From Cyclobacteriaceae bacterium (lineage in GTDB: Bacteria; Bacteroidota; Bacteroidia; Cytophagales; Cyclobacteriaceae), in NCBI GenBank assembly GCA_016787725.1, contig JAEUTZ010000005.1, forward strand, positions 260,317-324,316: a DNA stretch of 64,000 nucleotides, in the 5' to 3' direction. Of the stretch, positions 52,301-60,615 are shown one piece after another. The notes under the pieces are model-generated. The model searched no databases, had not been told where the DNA came from, and worked only from the letters and a program-made list of their open reading frames with translations. Position 1 is the stretch's first letter, and each line of letters starts with the position of its first letter. The translations under genes and the position numbers were made by a program.

Positions 52301-52800
52301 AGAAAGGCCCGGTCAAGCACCTCCCCTTTCTTAATCAGAAAGGTGTTGGTTGCGAGGGACTTTTTATTGATAACTTTTTCAGAAACGGCTTCTGGGTAGG
52401 TAACAATCACGTTGCCTTCCGGGTGGTTGCTGAGGAGATTGAGCACCTCGGCCCGCATCAGAATGTTGGCATTTTCTATCTCATCGTATTCATAGGGCCG
52501 CTTGTATGACATCGGGAAAAAAAGCACTTCTTTTTCGCCCAACAGGTGTTGTAAATCATTGAGCAGGTAAGAGGCTTCTTCTTTATCTTCGGCAATAATC
52601 AGGTGCGAGGAGCGAACACTTTTAAAGACGGCTGCAAAAACAACAGCATCTAAACTTCCGTGCAGGCCTTTGATTCGGATGTTGGCATGGACAGACGTAC
52701 GTATCCCCTCGGCCAGCGTTTGTACCAGGCTGTCCGCACGATAAATAGAAAGAAACTCGTGCGCCTTCACACCCAACAGGTTGAAAAAAACAGGTCGCAA
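49393..52800 (-). CDS. mfd: Transcription-repair coupling factor Mfd
   Basis: 1135 residues, full length. Mfd displaces RNA polymerase stalled at DNA damage and recruits UvrA. It has the UvrB-like N-terminus (DEYE-like, about 90-350), CarD-like RNAP-interaction domain (about 470-560, GDFVTHIDFGIGKFAGLEKKEVDG), helicase motifs GDVGFGKTEVAIRAA (Walker A), DEEQKFGV (motif II), TATPIPRTLHFSL and QMRGRVGRSNKKAFCYLL, and a C-terminal TRCF domain. The start at 52800 is 21 bases from a divergent small gene. Gene is monocistronic. Confidence 0.97.
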   Translation of the reverse strand: MRPVFFNLLGVKAHEFLSIYRADSLVQTLAEGIRTSVHANIRIKGLHGSLDAVVFAAVFKSVRSSHLIIAEDKEEASYLLNDLQHLLGEKEVLFFPMSYKRPYEYDEIENANILMRAEVLNLLSNHPEGNVIVTYPEAVSEKVINKKSLATNTFLIKKGEVLDRAFLEEFLHSYDFEKTDFVYEAGQFAIRGGIIDVFSFAHEYPYRIELFGDEVDSIRSFDPGSQLSVEALDKINLMPNVQTRLVQEERQSLLEFVSPSTRVWIKDAELTRDVIERCYQKASASFDKILRESGTQVILEPSHLFNNEASILSQLKGLACIEFGTRYFFNSLHSYEFSCSAQPSFNKNFELLAANLLEQQELGYANFISAEQPRQVERLHGIFEEIHPEIRFQSLEFSLRQGFVDHLLKLVCYTDHQIFERFYRYRHKEKFSKSKALTFRELQTLQPGDFVTHIDFGIGKFAGLEKKEVDGKTQEAIRLVFRDDDILTVSIHALHKISKYSGKDGTPPAISKLGSGEWDSKKAKVKKKVKDIAKELIELYAKRKSAPGFAFHEDSFLQAELESSFIYEDTPDQAKATEDVKRDMQQPHPMDRLVCGDVGFGKTEVAIRAAFKAASEGKQVAVLVPTTILAMQHFRTFSERLAVMPVKIDYVSRFKSDKEIKQIIQGVKDGSINIIIGTHRVVSKDVEFNDLGLLIIDEEQKFGVKVKDRLKELKVNVDVLTLTATPIPRTLHFSLMGARDLSIISTPPPNRQPVTTELHTYDEIIIRDAVSTELRRGGQVFFVHNRVSDIEQVANTIFKLVPDARIGIAHGQMDGDKLEKVMVKFIEAEYDVLVSTNIIESGLDIPNANTIIINQAHMFGLSDLHQMRGRVGRSNKKAFCYLLTPPSSGLSSDSRKRLAALEEFSELGDGFKVAMRDLDIRGAGNLLGAEQTGFITDLGFDTYHKILDDAIQELKETDFRELFAEELSAKAKLIVPDCTIETDLEILIPDHYVNNTSERLQLYATLDNVKDEAGLIGFQESIKDRFGPIPEAVEQLINSVRLRWMGEALGFEKLSLKNGKLRAYFISGNDAYFKSELFGNVLAFVQQHNKRCRMKDTAGKLLLTIESIDTVNAAMEVLSPLIDQVNKPANEISSI

Positions 52801-52821
52801 ATATAAGTTAACTTTATCGGC

Positions 52822-53016
52822 ATGTATTATGTGCGGTTGTTATTTCTTCTCATCAGCCTCACCTCGTTTGCATTCATGACAATCGGGCTGTTTAAGCCCT
52901 GGCTGATGCTCTGGTGGGAAGATGTCCAGAACCGGAAAAAAGTACTGCAGGTGTACGGAACAACCGGGCTTTTATTTTTAGCAGTGTATTATCTACTCGC
53001 ATTCTTCATTCCCTAA
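52822..53016 (+). CDS. Small two-helix membrane protein
   Basis: 64 residues with two hydrophobic segments (LLFLLISLTSFAFMTIGLF and VYGTTGLLFLAVYYLLAFF) separated by a short polar loop containing WWEDVQNRKKVLQ. It is conserved in appearance with small proteins of Bacteroidota. It sits divergently from mfd, 21 bases apart, and precedes cmoA by 82 bases. Function unknown. Confidence 0.65.
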   Translation: MYYVRLLFLLISLTSFAFMTIGLFKPWLMLWWEDVQNRKKVLQVYGTTGLLFLAVYYLLAFFIP

Positions 53017-53047
53017 AAATTAGGTGGCGATTAGCGCTGGCTTTCTC

Positions 53048-53078
53048 TTGACTTTTGTTAACGCATTGTTCTCCTTTG
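53048..53078 (+). promoter_or_regulatory. Candidate cmoA promoter
   Basis: TTG (53048-53050) lies exactly 20 bases upstream of CTCCTTTG (53071-53078), which matches TAnnTTTG in six of eight positions. The spacing fits the Bacteroidota consensus, and the site is 20 bases before the cmoA start codon. Moderately supported. Confidence 0.4.
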
Positions 53079-53098
53079 CACCCACCTATTAAATTCCT

Positions 53099-53821
53099 AT
53101 GAGTCAGGATAATATTTTTAAGGAGCCCAAAAAGCCAGACGATTTCAGTTTCAACAAGAGTGTTGTGACTGTTTTTGATGATATGGTTACCCGTTCGGTG
53201 CCGTTCTATCTGGAAATCCAAAGAATGATGACGGAGCTGGCCAAGGATTTTGCCGTGCCCGGTACCCGTGTTTATGATTTGGGATGCTCTACCGGTACAA
53301 CACTTATTAATTTTGACAAGGTATTGGCAGACACCATTGATTTTGTGGGGATGGATAATTCGGAGGAAATGCTAAAGAAATGCGACAAGAATTTTAAAGA
53401 CTCCGGCCTTACCCGTAAGTATTCCCTGATTAACCACGATCTGAATTCAGGTATTCAGATTGAAAACGCCTCGGTGGTGGTGTTGTGCTTAACCCTGCAA
53501 TTTGTGCGACCGCTTTACCGAGAACGCCTGGTTCAGGAAATTTACAATCAAATGAACCCCAATGCCTGCCTCATTTTAATTGAGAAAGTGTTGGGTGAAG
53601 ACTCGTTGTTCAACCGGCTATTCATTAAGTACTATTACGATTTTAAAAGAAGGAACAACTACGATGACATGGAAATCGCGCAGAAGCGGGAGGCGTTGGA
53701 AAATGTTTTAATCCCGTACAAGCTGATGGAGAACAGAGAGATGTTGCTAAGCAAGGGCTTCAAATACGTGGAAACATTTTTTAAGTGGTACAATTTCTCC
53801 GGCATGATTGCCGTCAAATAG
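53099..53821 (+). CDS. cmoA: Carboxy-SAM synthase CmoA
   Basis: 240 residues, the standard CmoA length. CmoA converts SAM and prephenate into carboxy-SAM, used by CmoB to modify wobble uridine to cmo5U. The opening FSFNKSVVTVFDDMVTRSVPFY and the SAM motif VYDLGCSTGTTLINF (about 60) are diagnostic. EIAQKREALENVL contains the arginine that aligns with E. coli Arg199, which holds the carboxylate of the carboxy-SAM product. The C-terminus (FFKWYNFSGMIAVK) matches the family. cmoB is not in the window. It is followed six bases later by an ICMT-like methyltransferase, a pairing unlike that of Gammaproteobacteria. Confidence 0.93.
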   Translation: MSQDNIFKEPKKPDDFSFNKSVVTVFDDMVTRSVPFYLEIQRMMTELAKDFAVPGTRVYDLGCSTGTTLINFDKVLADTIDFVGMDNSEEMLKKCDKNFKDSGLTRKYSLINHDLNSGIQIENASVVVLCLTLQFVRPLYRERLVQEIYNQMNPNACLILIEKVLGEDSLFNRLFIKYYYDFKRRNNYDDMEIAQKREALENVLIPYKLMENREMLLSKGFKYVETFFKWYNFSGMIAVK

Positions 53822-53827
53822 GTAAAC

Positions 53828-54538
53828 ATGGTTGCCCTTGGTAATTTCTTATTTCACTATCGAAATGGGTTGCTCCCCATCTTGTTTCTTGGCATCTTCA
53901 TTCCATCTCCTCCTCTTTTTGGAAACCCAACGGTTGCCTTATACATTGGATTAAGTATAAGTTTGCTGGGTCAGCTGATCCGCTGTGGAACAATCGGATT
54001 TGTTTACATCATTCGAGGCGGACAGAATAGGCGGGTGCATGCAGAGAATTTGGTGACGGAAGGAATCTTTGCCCATTGCCGCAATCCTTTATATATAGGC
54101 AACATTGCAGTTGCTTCCGGAATGGGCCTGGCGTCCAATTCCCTTGTTTTTTTCTTGTTCATTACCGCGATCATTATTTTTATTTATGAAGCAATTGTGC
54201 GGGCAGAGGAAAATTTCTTGCGGAATAAGTTCGGGGCGGAGTTTGATCAGTATGCAGCCCGCGTTCACCGTTGGATCCCCAACTTCTCAGGCTTCTCAGA
54301 AACGCTTAAGAAGCACACGTTCGCCTGGAAACGGGTAATTATCAAAGAGTACAATTCAACTTTTACAGGAGTCACTCTAGGGCTATTAATTATTACCAAA
54401 GTGATCTATGATAACCCGCAGCGGTATGCGAAGCTGGAAGCGTATTTACCCGTGTTGATCGGCTCGTTTATCGGACTCTTGGTAGTGTATCTGATTGTCC
54501 GGTATCTAAAGAAGAGCCAGCGGTTGAAGGAAAACTAA
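53828..54538 (+). CDS. Isoprenylcysteine/phospholipid methyltransferase-family membrane protein
   Basis: 236 residues. About five or six membrane helices; the cytosolic loop carries the PEMT/ICMT SAM-binding motif GIFAHCRNPLYIGN (about 82-95), then AEENFLRNKFGAEFDQYAARVHRWIPNF. This fits integral membrane methyltransferases of the ICMT/NnrU/PEMT superfamily (PF04191/PF06966 type). It starts six bases after cmoA and so is probably cotranscribed with it. Whether it uses SAM or the carboxy-SAM made by CmoA is unknown; the substrate could be lipid or a membrane thiol. Confidence 0.85.
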   Translation: MVALGNFLFHYRNGLLPILFLGIFIPSPPLFGNPTVALYIGLSISLLGQLIRCGTIGFVYIIRGGQNRRVHAENLVTEGIFAHCRNPLYIGNIAVASGMGLASNSLVFFLFITAIIIFIYEAIVRAEENFLRNKFGAEFDQYAARVHRWIPNFSGFSETLKKHTFAWKRVIIKEYNSTFTGVTLGLLIITKVIYDNPQRYAKLEAYLPVLIGSFIGLLVVYLIVRYLKKSQRLKEN

Positions 54539-54553
54539 TTTCTACTTTTTAAA

Positions 54554-55039
54554 ATGAAAAGAGCACTACTCCTTACGATGATTCTGATCAGTGCGGCTTG
54601 TTCAAAGCCCGAAAAAAAGGAACAGCCCATTGTCGCCCGCGAGGTGAATGAACTTCCACACCTCGCCTTCAGTAACCTGGATGGCACCCCAACAACTACC
54701 CGCGATTTGCCAGGGGGCTCAATCATTATTCTATTCAATACCGATTGCGATCATTGTCAGCGCGAAGCGAAAGCCATTCAGGAGAATTTGAGCGCATTTA
54801 CTAACTACACCCTGCTGTTCATTGCTTCTGAGACCGCAGAAACGATTCAGAAGTTTGCACAAGAATATCAACTCGTTAACCAACCCAACATTCGATTTGG
54901 CCGGGCTGAAAGTGTTGATGTTTACTTGAACTTTGGTTCGATTCCTACACCGGCAATTTATATCTATTCGAAAGAACGAAGGCTGGTGAAATCGTTTTTA
55001 GGCGAGACCCCGATTGATCAGATCCTTTCATACCTGTAA
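54554..55039 (+). CDS. Lipoprotein thioredoxin (TlpA/ResA-like)
   Basis: 161 residues. Lipobox ISAACS (cysteine about 16). The thioredoxin fold has the active site CDHC (about 70, in FNTDCDHCQREAKAI) and a cis-proline neighbourhood GSIPTPAIYIYSKERRLVKSF. Likely a periplasmic reductant or disulfide reductase. It follows the ICMT-like gene by 15 bases and may belong to the same unit. Its end overlaps the end of the convergent PG1098-like gene by 12 bases. Confidence 0.87.
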   Translation: MKRALLLTMILISAACSKPEKKEQPIVAREVNELPHLAFSNLDGTPTTTRDLPGGSIIILFNTDCDHCQREAKAIQENLSAFTNYTLLFIASETAETIQKFAQEYQLVNQPNIRFGRAESVDVYLNFGSIPTPAIYIYSKERRLVKSFLGETPIDQILSYL

Positions 55040-56236
55040 CCGGATACACAGCGCGAGGTGTTTTTTTCGGGCGGAGGAAAATCCAATCAAGTAGTGATCC
55101 CCACCATCCTGTAGCTGGTATTTCTTTTTGATGGCTTCCGGTCGTAAAGGATAATTGCGGGTGAGAATGTTTATGGATGTACGGGACAGATGTTGCATCC
55201 TCTTCGAGTCTGGATCCAGCGTAATAATTTCAAAAGTTCTTCCCGGAAAATTGGGCAACAAATGATCGGACGTATAAAGATGTGTATTTGGGGCTAACTT
55301 GGTAAGGGCGAACGTTTCACCAACAAGTTTGAAAGCGCCTGCTTTGAGAATAGCGGCATTCGGTTCATAAAGATACCGTGCCGGCTCCCGGATGGAAACC
55401 GGAGCCATCCGTTCATCTTCCGGTGTAAAAGTAAATGCGCTCCGAATACTTCCATCCGCATAAAGATCTACAGCCCGAATTTCCGGGGTGCCAATGAAAT
55501 CGCGATCTGCAAGAAAAAGCAGCTCTTTGCATTCGTTGTCAACAGCTACAACGTGCATATATCGAACCGACCGAATCTCCCGAAGCCCCTGTTGAAGATC
55601 AAGAAGAGGCGAGGTTTTGATCAGCACCCAGTGGCACTTCTCAAATATTTTTTTTTGAAGCGTAGTAACATCCGGGGTACAGTCGCTCAGTTTGAAAACC
55701 CGTTTAGCATGTACATCCCTGCGGCTTGGGTCAAGGTAAAGAAGGTCAACATTTTCGGGCATTTGATTTAAAAACTGTTCGGCCGAGGTGTTGTGATGAA
55801 GAATGGTTACACCCAATTGTCGGTGATTGTGACGGGCAATTTCAAACAGCGTGGCATCAGGCTCTACATAATGGACATCGCTGATTGATTTGGAAAGAAA
55901 GAATGAGTCAACACCGAACCCGCCAGTTACATCAGCAACCACAGATGGAACAGGAGTTAATTCCCCAACGAGGCTTTGTTTATAGCATGCCGTTGCTTCC
56001 GAGGAACACTGCTCCAGGTTGATTGTTGGAGGATAGACCACTCCGCTTGTTTTGTACCAGGAGGGTAGCTTCTTCCTTGTTTTTCTTCGCCCAAGAATCT
56101 GTTGAACAATTTCTGCGCTGGGTAATCCTAAAATTTCTTTTCGACTCAACACTAATTCTTTTTCGTCAGCGCCTTCATGACTGCGAATAAAGTCCTGTAC
56201 TTCGGGCCGTGTGATCTCAGAAAGATTTGTAGGCAT
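55028..56236 (-). CDS. SAM-dependent methyltransferase with THUMP-like domain (PG1098 type)
   Basis: 402 residues. The Rossmann motif is VVADVTGGFGVDSFFLSK (about 98) with DLLYLDPSRRD (about 165) and KTSPLLDLQQGLREI. The rest matches PG_1098-like proteins, with a ferredoxin-like/THUMP-like part in the C-terminal half (about 300-400, ending ARKKHLALCIRLQV). Such proteins are uncharacterised methyltransferases, presumably on RNA. It overlaps the convergent thioredoxin gene by 12 bases. Single gene. Confidence 0.85.
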   Translation of the reverse strand: MPTNLSEITRPEVQDFIRSHEGADEKELVLSRKEILGLPSAEIVQQILGRRKTRKKLPSWYKTSGVVYPPTINLEQCSSEATACYKQSLVGELTPVPSVVADVTGGFGVDSFFLSKSISDVHYVEPDATLFEIARHNHRQLGVTILHHNTSAEQFLNQMPENVDLLYLDPSRRDVHAKRVFKLSDCTPDVTTLQKKIFEKCHWVLIKTSPLLDLQQGLREIRSVRYMHVVAVDNECKELLFLADRDFIGTPEIRAVDLYADGSIRSAFTFTPEDERMAPVSIREPARYLYEPNAAILKAGAFKLVGETFALTKLAPNTHLYTSDHLLPNFPGRTFEIITLDPDSKRMQHLSRTSINILTRNYPLRPEAIKKKYQLQDGGDHYLIGFSSARKKHLALCIRLQV

Positions 56237-56274
56237 GGCGACAAAGTTGCAAATTCGCGCGCGATTCCAACACG

Positions 56275-57486
56275 ATGAGAAAGTCTCCCTTATTTGTACT
56301 CTTCATTACGATCTTTCTGGACATGCTGGGATTTGGCATCATCATCCCGATCCTGCCCATATTCACTAAAGAATTAGGCGCTGCGGATTATCAAATTGGG
56401 TTGATTGCGATGATTTATCCGATCATGAACTTTTTGTTCGCGCCCTTGTGGGGTACGTTAAGCGACCGGCATGGCCGCAGGCCCATCATTCTGGTTAGTG
56501 TTTTCATTACCGGGCTGGCGTATTTGGTGTTTTCGCAAGTGAACGGGTTGGCGATCCTGTTTTTATCGAGGTTGCTCTCGGGCATCGGCTCCGCGAACAT
56601 CTCCGTTGCTCAGGCCTACATCACGGACGTAACAACCCCCCACGAGCGCACCAAAACGTTGGGATTTCTGGGCGCAGCTTTTGGAATAGGATTCATCATT
56701 GGTCCCACTTTGGGAGGATATTTGAAGTCGATCTCCTCTCCGGCTCAGGTGGATTGGGTGGGGTATGTAGCAGCCGCACTTTCATTCGCCAACTTTGTCC
56801 TGGCCTGGTTCCTGCTGCCCGAATCATTGAAGCAAAAGCATTCTGATGCAAAATTTAATTTTAAAGTAGTAACGGGAATCCTGACTGAATTAAAAAAGCC
56901 ATCCATACGGGAATTGTTACTGATCAATTTCATTTTCATTGCCGCCTTTATGCTCATGCAAATGGCCTCCTCGCTCATGTGGAAAGAAATAGATGGCCTC
57001 AGCGATAAGCAAATCGGGTACGTATTTGCCTTTGTTGGGCTGGCTACCGCGATTGTACAGGGCGGGTTAGTTGGCCGCATGGTAAAGGTATTGGGCGAAC
57101 AGAAAATGCTCAGCTATGGCATTTTCTTTATGGTTGCGGGATTAATTCTTTTGCCGCTGGTGGGCGAATCGTATTTTATTCCGTTTGAATTGGTCGGGCT
57201 GGTGTTGGTGGCGGTGGCCAATGGTTGCCTTACTCCGAGCATTACTTCGTTGATTTCCAAATATTCAAACCCAAAGGAAGTGGGCCAGGTATTGGGAGTC
57301 AATCAATCTTTTGGTTCCCTGGCCCGCGCAGCCGGTATGGGCATCAGCGGCTTTCTTTATGGCATTGATTTTCATGTTCCATTTTTTGTTGGTGCCGCCA
57401 TGATGGGGATGAGTTATTTCCTCGTCATCAGTTTTGCCAGAATTCCAGCACCCGAACCTATTCCGGTTGTCGAGCCGAAGCCTTAG
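56275..57486 (+). CDS. MFS transporter, TetA/drug-exporter type
   Basis: 403 residues, about 12 membrane helices. Motif A (GTLSDRHGRRPIIL, about 60-73) and motif C-like GAAFGIGFIIGPTLGGYL (about 140) mark the 12-TM drug:H+ antiporter group. The substrate is not evident; a tetracycline-type or multidrug exporter is the default. It is divergent from the PG1098 gene and overlaps the convergent LAB_N gene by 29 bases. Confidence 0.87.
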   Translation: MRKSPLFVLFITIFLDMLGFGIIIPILPIFTKELGAADYQIGLIAMIYPIMNFLFAPLWGTLSDRHGRRPIILVSVFITGLAYLVFSQVNGLAILFLSRLLSGIGSANISVAQAYITDVTTPHERTKTLGFLGAAFGIGFIIGPTLGGYLKSISSPAQVDWVGYVAAALSFANFVLAWFLLPESLKQKHSDAKFNFKVVTGILTELKKPSIRELLLINFIFIAAFMLMQMASSLMWKEIDGLSDKQIGYVFAFVGLATAIVQGGLVGRMVKVLGEQKMLSYGIFFMVAGLILLPLVGESYFIPFELVGLVLVAVANGCLTPSITSLISKYSNPKEVGQVLGVNQSFGSLARAAGMGISGFLYGIDFHVPFFVGAAMMGMSYFLVISFARIPAPEPIPVVEPKP

Positions 57487-58129
57487 CACGACTAACCAGC
57501 GACAAGTAAATGTTTCGCATATAAGCGACAAACCCCATGCTTTGGGCTACCAGCAACACTGGATCTATCCGGTTAAAGCCGTAATAGACGACCATCAACG
57601 AAGCCACAGCGCTAATGAGCCAAAACCCGAGAGGCAAAAGAGATTCATGAGCTCGTTCAGAATAATACCACTGATAGAGATAGCGGAAATTCAACATTAA
57701 TTGTCCCAGGCCGCCAATAAGAATTATTGGATCAGAAAAATTAGTGCGATCAAATAGCGCAGTAAAGGAATCAGGAGAATGGAGCCGGGTCCACGCCAAT
57801 AACAGAAACGGAAGCGGCACGATCAAAACGCGAGCTGCCAAGGGGATTTTTAGCCAGAATTTTTTTAGTTGCAGGTTGCGGATGTAGATGTAAAAGGAAA
57901 TGGTTTGGCCTGCCAGAATAACGACATCCTGGCGCAGTACGCCATAGATCAAAAACATAAAGGATCCGCACAAACTGAAAATCCAAAACAAGGTTGGTGA
58001 TACGACCTTTCCTGCCCGCTCAGACAGTATCCATTGAACCAGAATGCGAGCCCCAAATAGAGATTGGGCAAAAAAGCCCAATCCATAAATCAAGAAATCT
58101 TTCGTGTTGAGTTGGGTTAGAAATTCCAA
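57458..58129 (-). CDS. Tandem LAB_N-domain membrane protein
   Basis: 223 residues with six or so membrane helices arranged as two repeats (FAQSLFGARILVQWILSERAGK VV in the first; LGQLMLNFRYLYQWYYSERAHESLLPLGFWLISAV in the second). This is the N-terminal domain of lipid-A-disaccharide synthase (LAB_N) present as a stand-alone, duplicated protein. The LpxB catalytic domain is absent, so it cannot make lipid A disaccharide alone. It may be a flippase- or transporter-like membrane protein. It starts seven bases after the RND adaptor gene and could be the tail of that operon. Some orthologues sit beside glycosyltransferases. Confidence 0.82.
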   Translation of the reverse strand: MEFLTQLNTKDFLIYGLGFFAQSLFGARILVQWILSERAGKVVSPTLFWIFSLCGSFMFLIYGVLRQDVVILAGQTISFYIYIRNLQLKKFWLKIPLAARVLIVPLPFLLLAWTRLHSPDSFTALFDRTNFSDPIILIGGLGQLMLNFRYLYQWYYSERAHESLLPLGFWLISAVASLMVVYYGFNRIDPVLLVAQSMGFVAYMRNIYLSLVSRAKASARQPE

Positions 58130-58136
58130 AGGTGAA

Positions 58137-59279
58137 TTACTCTTCTACATTTTTCAATTTATTAAGCAACGCATAGGCACCTTGGGTAACCAGGGGAGCG
58201 CTAAGATCGAAGCCTTCCGGCAACAACACTTCGGTAAATCCATTTTCGGTGGCGCCTGATTTTACCGGAAACGACATAAACTGATTTTTACCTTTTTGAA
58301 GGAAAACGTAATCAGCACCTTCGAAACTCACAATCGCATTTTCTGGGACAGCCAATACCGACCTTTCTGATGTTTCGATCAGGGCAGTAAAATACATACC
58401 CGGAATCAGATCAGGATCTTCTTTATCTAAATGACAATGCACACGAACTGTGCGTTCCGGTGAGATTTCTTTTCCAATCAGATATACGTTTGCTGTGCGG
58501 GGGCGGCTTTCGTGCGCCAGTGTAAGCAGTACATGTTGCCCTACTTTTAATTGTGCCAAATCCTTTTCAAACACCTGGGCTTCGGCATGTAGATGTTCGG
58601 TATCAACAATTTTGAACATCACATCGGCCGGTTGCACATACATGCCAATATTCACATGTACCTGCGTTACATAACCTGAAATGGGCGAGACAATAGCGAT
58701 CGTATTTTTGATTTCGCCCTGTTCGATTTGTTCCGGTGAGAGGTGAATGAGTTGAAGTTTGGATCGAAGCCCTTCCACTTTGGCTTTCGTACTAACGTAG
58801 TTTGATTTCGCTTGTTGTAAGGTTTTGGCAGCATTTACATTTTCTGCAGCCAGCTGTTGTTGGCGTGTATACTCCAACTCCAGAAATTCGAGTTGACTTT
58901 TGCTCTCTATATAATCTTGCTGCAACTGAATGTAGGCAGGGTCTTCCATCATGGCTAACACCTGCCCCTTCCTTACGCGCATACCCTGAAGCAATTCGGT
59001 GTATTTAACAAAGCCACCCAGCGGAGCGGAAATCGTGACCATATTCTGTGGTGGCACATCGAGCATCCCATTTACTTTGATGGTTTGGCTGAGGGTGCGC
59101 GTTTCAATTTTGCCGAATGCGATATTCAGGATTTTAATTTGCTCGTCTGTAAGGGCCGCTTCATTAGCGGAGGAGACGTTAAGTGCTTGTTCTTTTGGAG
59201 TATCGGAACCGGAAGAACAAGAGCCGAGAAGGATGCTTACAATGAGCAAAAATAGCAAAGCCGGAATAGGTGATTTCAT
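58137..59279 (-). CDS. czcB: RND efflux periplasmic adaptor, CzcB/CusB type, lipoprotein
   Basis: 380 residues from Met at 59279 (MKSPIPALLFLLIVSILLGSC, lipobox cysteine about 21); the longer frame starting at 59390 overlaps the upstream gene and is unlikely. HlyD-type arrangement: lipoyl half-motifs (about 85-110 and 190-215: VTISAPLGGFVKYTEL, AIVSPISGYVTQVHV), helical hairpin with many Gln/Glu (about 115-190), and a barrel domain (about 225-300). No His-rich metal-sensing N-terminal extension. It is the third gene of the efflux operon. Confidence 0.9.
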   Translation of the reverse strand: MKSPIPALLFLLIVSILLGSCSSGSDTPKEQALNVSSANEAALTDEQIKILNIAFGKIETRTLSQTIKVNGMLDVPPQNMVTISAPLGGFVKYTELLQGMRVRKGQVLAMMEDPAYIQLQQDYIESKSQLEFLELEYTRQQQLAAENVNAAKTLQQAKSNYVSTKAKVEGLRSKLQLIHLSPEQIEQGEIKNTIAIVSPISGYVTQVHVNIGMYVQPADVMFKIVDTEHLHAEAQVFEKDLAQLKVGQHVLLTLAHESRPRTANVYLIGKEISPERTVRVHCHLDKEDPDLIPGMYFTALIETSERSVLAVPENAIVSFEGADYVFLQKGKNQFMSFPVKSGATENGFTEVLLPEGFDLSAPLVTQGAYALLNKLKNVEE

Positions 59280-59364
59280 AGGACTATAGTTGGTGGATTT
59301 GCTTAATGTAAATCCAGGAGTGAAAAATAAGTTAGTTGACATAATTTGATTGGCACTCATGGGA

Positions 59365-60615
59365 TTAATATTTGCCGATAAAAAACTCAACGCGTATTAC
59401 CGAAAGGTTGTATTGATGTAAGACTTGCAGATAATTGGATTTTATCGAAATGGCATTTCGCAAGGATTGCAAATACTCGACATACCCAATTTCCCCACCC
59501 TGATATGCTTTGCGTGCTTGCGATAAAATCAGATCCGCATTTTTCAGGGCACTGGACTCATAGTAAACGAGGCTTGCCTGGTTTTTGTCAAGTTCGCGCA
59601 GGGCTTGCTCGTACTCACTAAACAAGGTATGGCGAATATATTCAGCCGTTTCCCGGCTGGCCTCTTCCAGGTGGGAAGCAGCCTTTGCTCGTGCAGCCTG
59701 GGGTGCAAACCACAGCGGAATCTGAATGCCCGCGGTGAATCCACTGAAACGATTACTCTTGTCATAGAAGATATCAGAGCCGGTGGTGTTTTGATACCCG
59801 ATGAGCGTTTGATTGAAGTACCCAATCGAGAAATCGGGCGCTAACCGACTATTCTCCACCCGTTTTAGTTGCTGGTTGATTTTCACCTGCTGGTTGGCTA
59901 GCTGAATTTGGGGATTGCTCTCCAGGGCATGCATTGAATCCAAGGATAAAATTCGCTTGGTAAGTTTGGCCGAAACGTCCACAGGAGCATCGGTTTTTAA
60001 CAATACCTGCAATTGCATTTGCGACATGTAAATGTCGGCTTCATTTATCCGAATTGAGTTTTTTATTTCCTGCAATTGTGTTTCGGCCGTAGTCATTTCC
60101 AGCAAATTGCTCTCTCCGGTTTTATATCGGATAGCCGAGGCTCTCGCGAAATCGGTATATAAACTATCCTGCGACAACAGCAACTCGCGAACGGTAAGTT
60201 GATACAACAACTGTTCATAGGTCGATTTCACAGCAAACACCTGGTTATTTTTCGCGACCTGCAAATTTTTGTCTGCACCACGCACTTGTTCCGCTCCGAG
60301 TTTCAGGGTCGCACGGATGGTACCCGGAAAGGGAATCGTTTGGGTAAGTGTTATGTTATTATCTTTTTCAATTGTGTTGTATTGTCCGCGCATCCATACC
60401 ACATTCAGCTTGCCAAGCTCCGAACCGGTCTTTTTCATTTGTTTGTAATAGTCCACCTCAAACTCGGCCGACTTGATGAGTTGGTTATTTTGTAAAGCAG
60501 TGTGGATGGCCTCCGTTTCGGTCATGGGCTGAGCCATGGTTTCTGGAATGGTCACAACACCACTCAGCGCCAGGATCACGATGAATCTGAAAGTTGAAAT
60601 AGTAAGCGGATTCAT
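59365..60615 (-). CDS. czcC: TolC-family outer-membrane efflux channel, CzcC type
   Basis: 416 residues with a signal peptide (about 1-28, ending PETMAQ). Two repeats of long helices (QMKKTGSELGKL; YIRHTLFSEYEQALRELDKNQ) and strands (VVWMRGQYNTIEKDNNITL; DFSIGYFNQTLIGYQNTT) make the outer-membrane efflux protein (OEP) fold. Its ATG overlaps the czcA stop as ATGA (60612-60615). It closes the tripartite pump with CzcA and CzcB. Confidence 0.88.
   Translation of the reverse strand: MNPLTISTFRFIVILALSGVVTIPETMAQPMTETEAIHTALQNNQLIKSAEFEVDYYKQMKKTGSELGKLNVVWMRGQYNTIEKDNNITLTQTIPFPGTIRATLKLGAEQVRGADKNLQVAKNNQVFAVKSTYEQLLYQLTVRELLLSQDSLYTDFARASAIRYKTGESNLLEMTTAETQLQEIKNSIRINEADIYMSQMQLQVLLKTDAPVDVSAKLTKRILSLDSMHALESNPQIQLANQQVKINQQLKRVENSRLAPDFSIGYFNQTLIGYQNTTGSDIFYDKSNRFSGFTAGIQIPLWFAPQAARAKAASHLEEASRETAEYIRHTLFSEYEQALRELDKNQASLVYYESSALKNADLILSQARKAYQGGEIGYVEYLQSLRNAISIKSNYLQVLHQYNLSVIRVEFFIGKY

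Noticed and set aside
59280..59390. N-terminal extension of the adaptor gene
   Set aside because: It would overlap the 3' end of the TolC-type gene by 26 bases; the lipoprotein signal begins at 59279.
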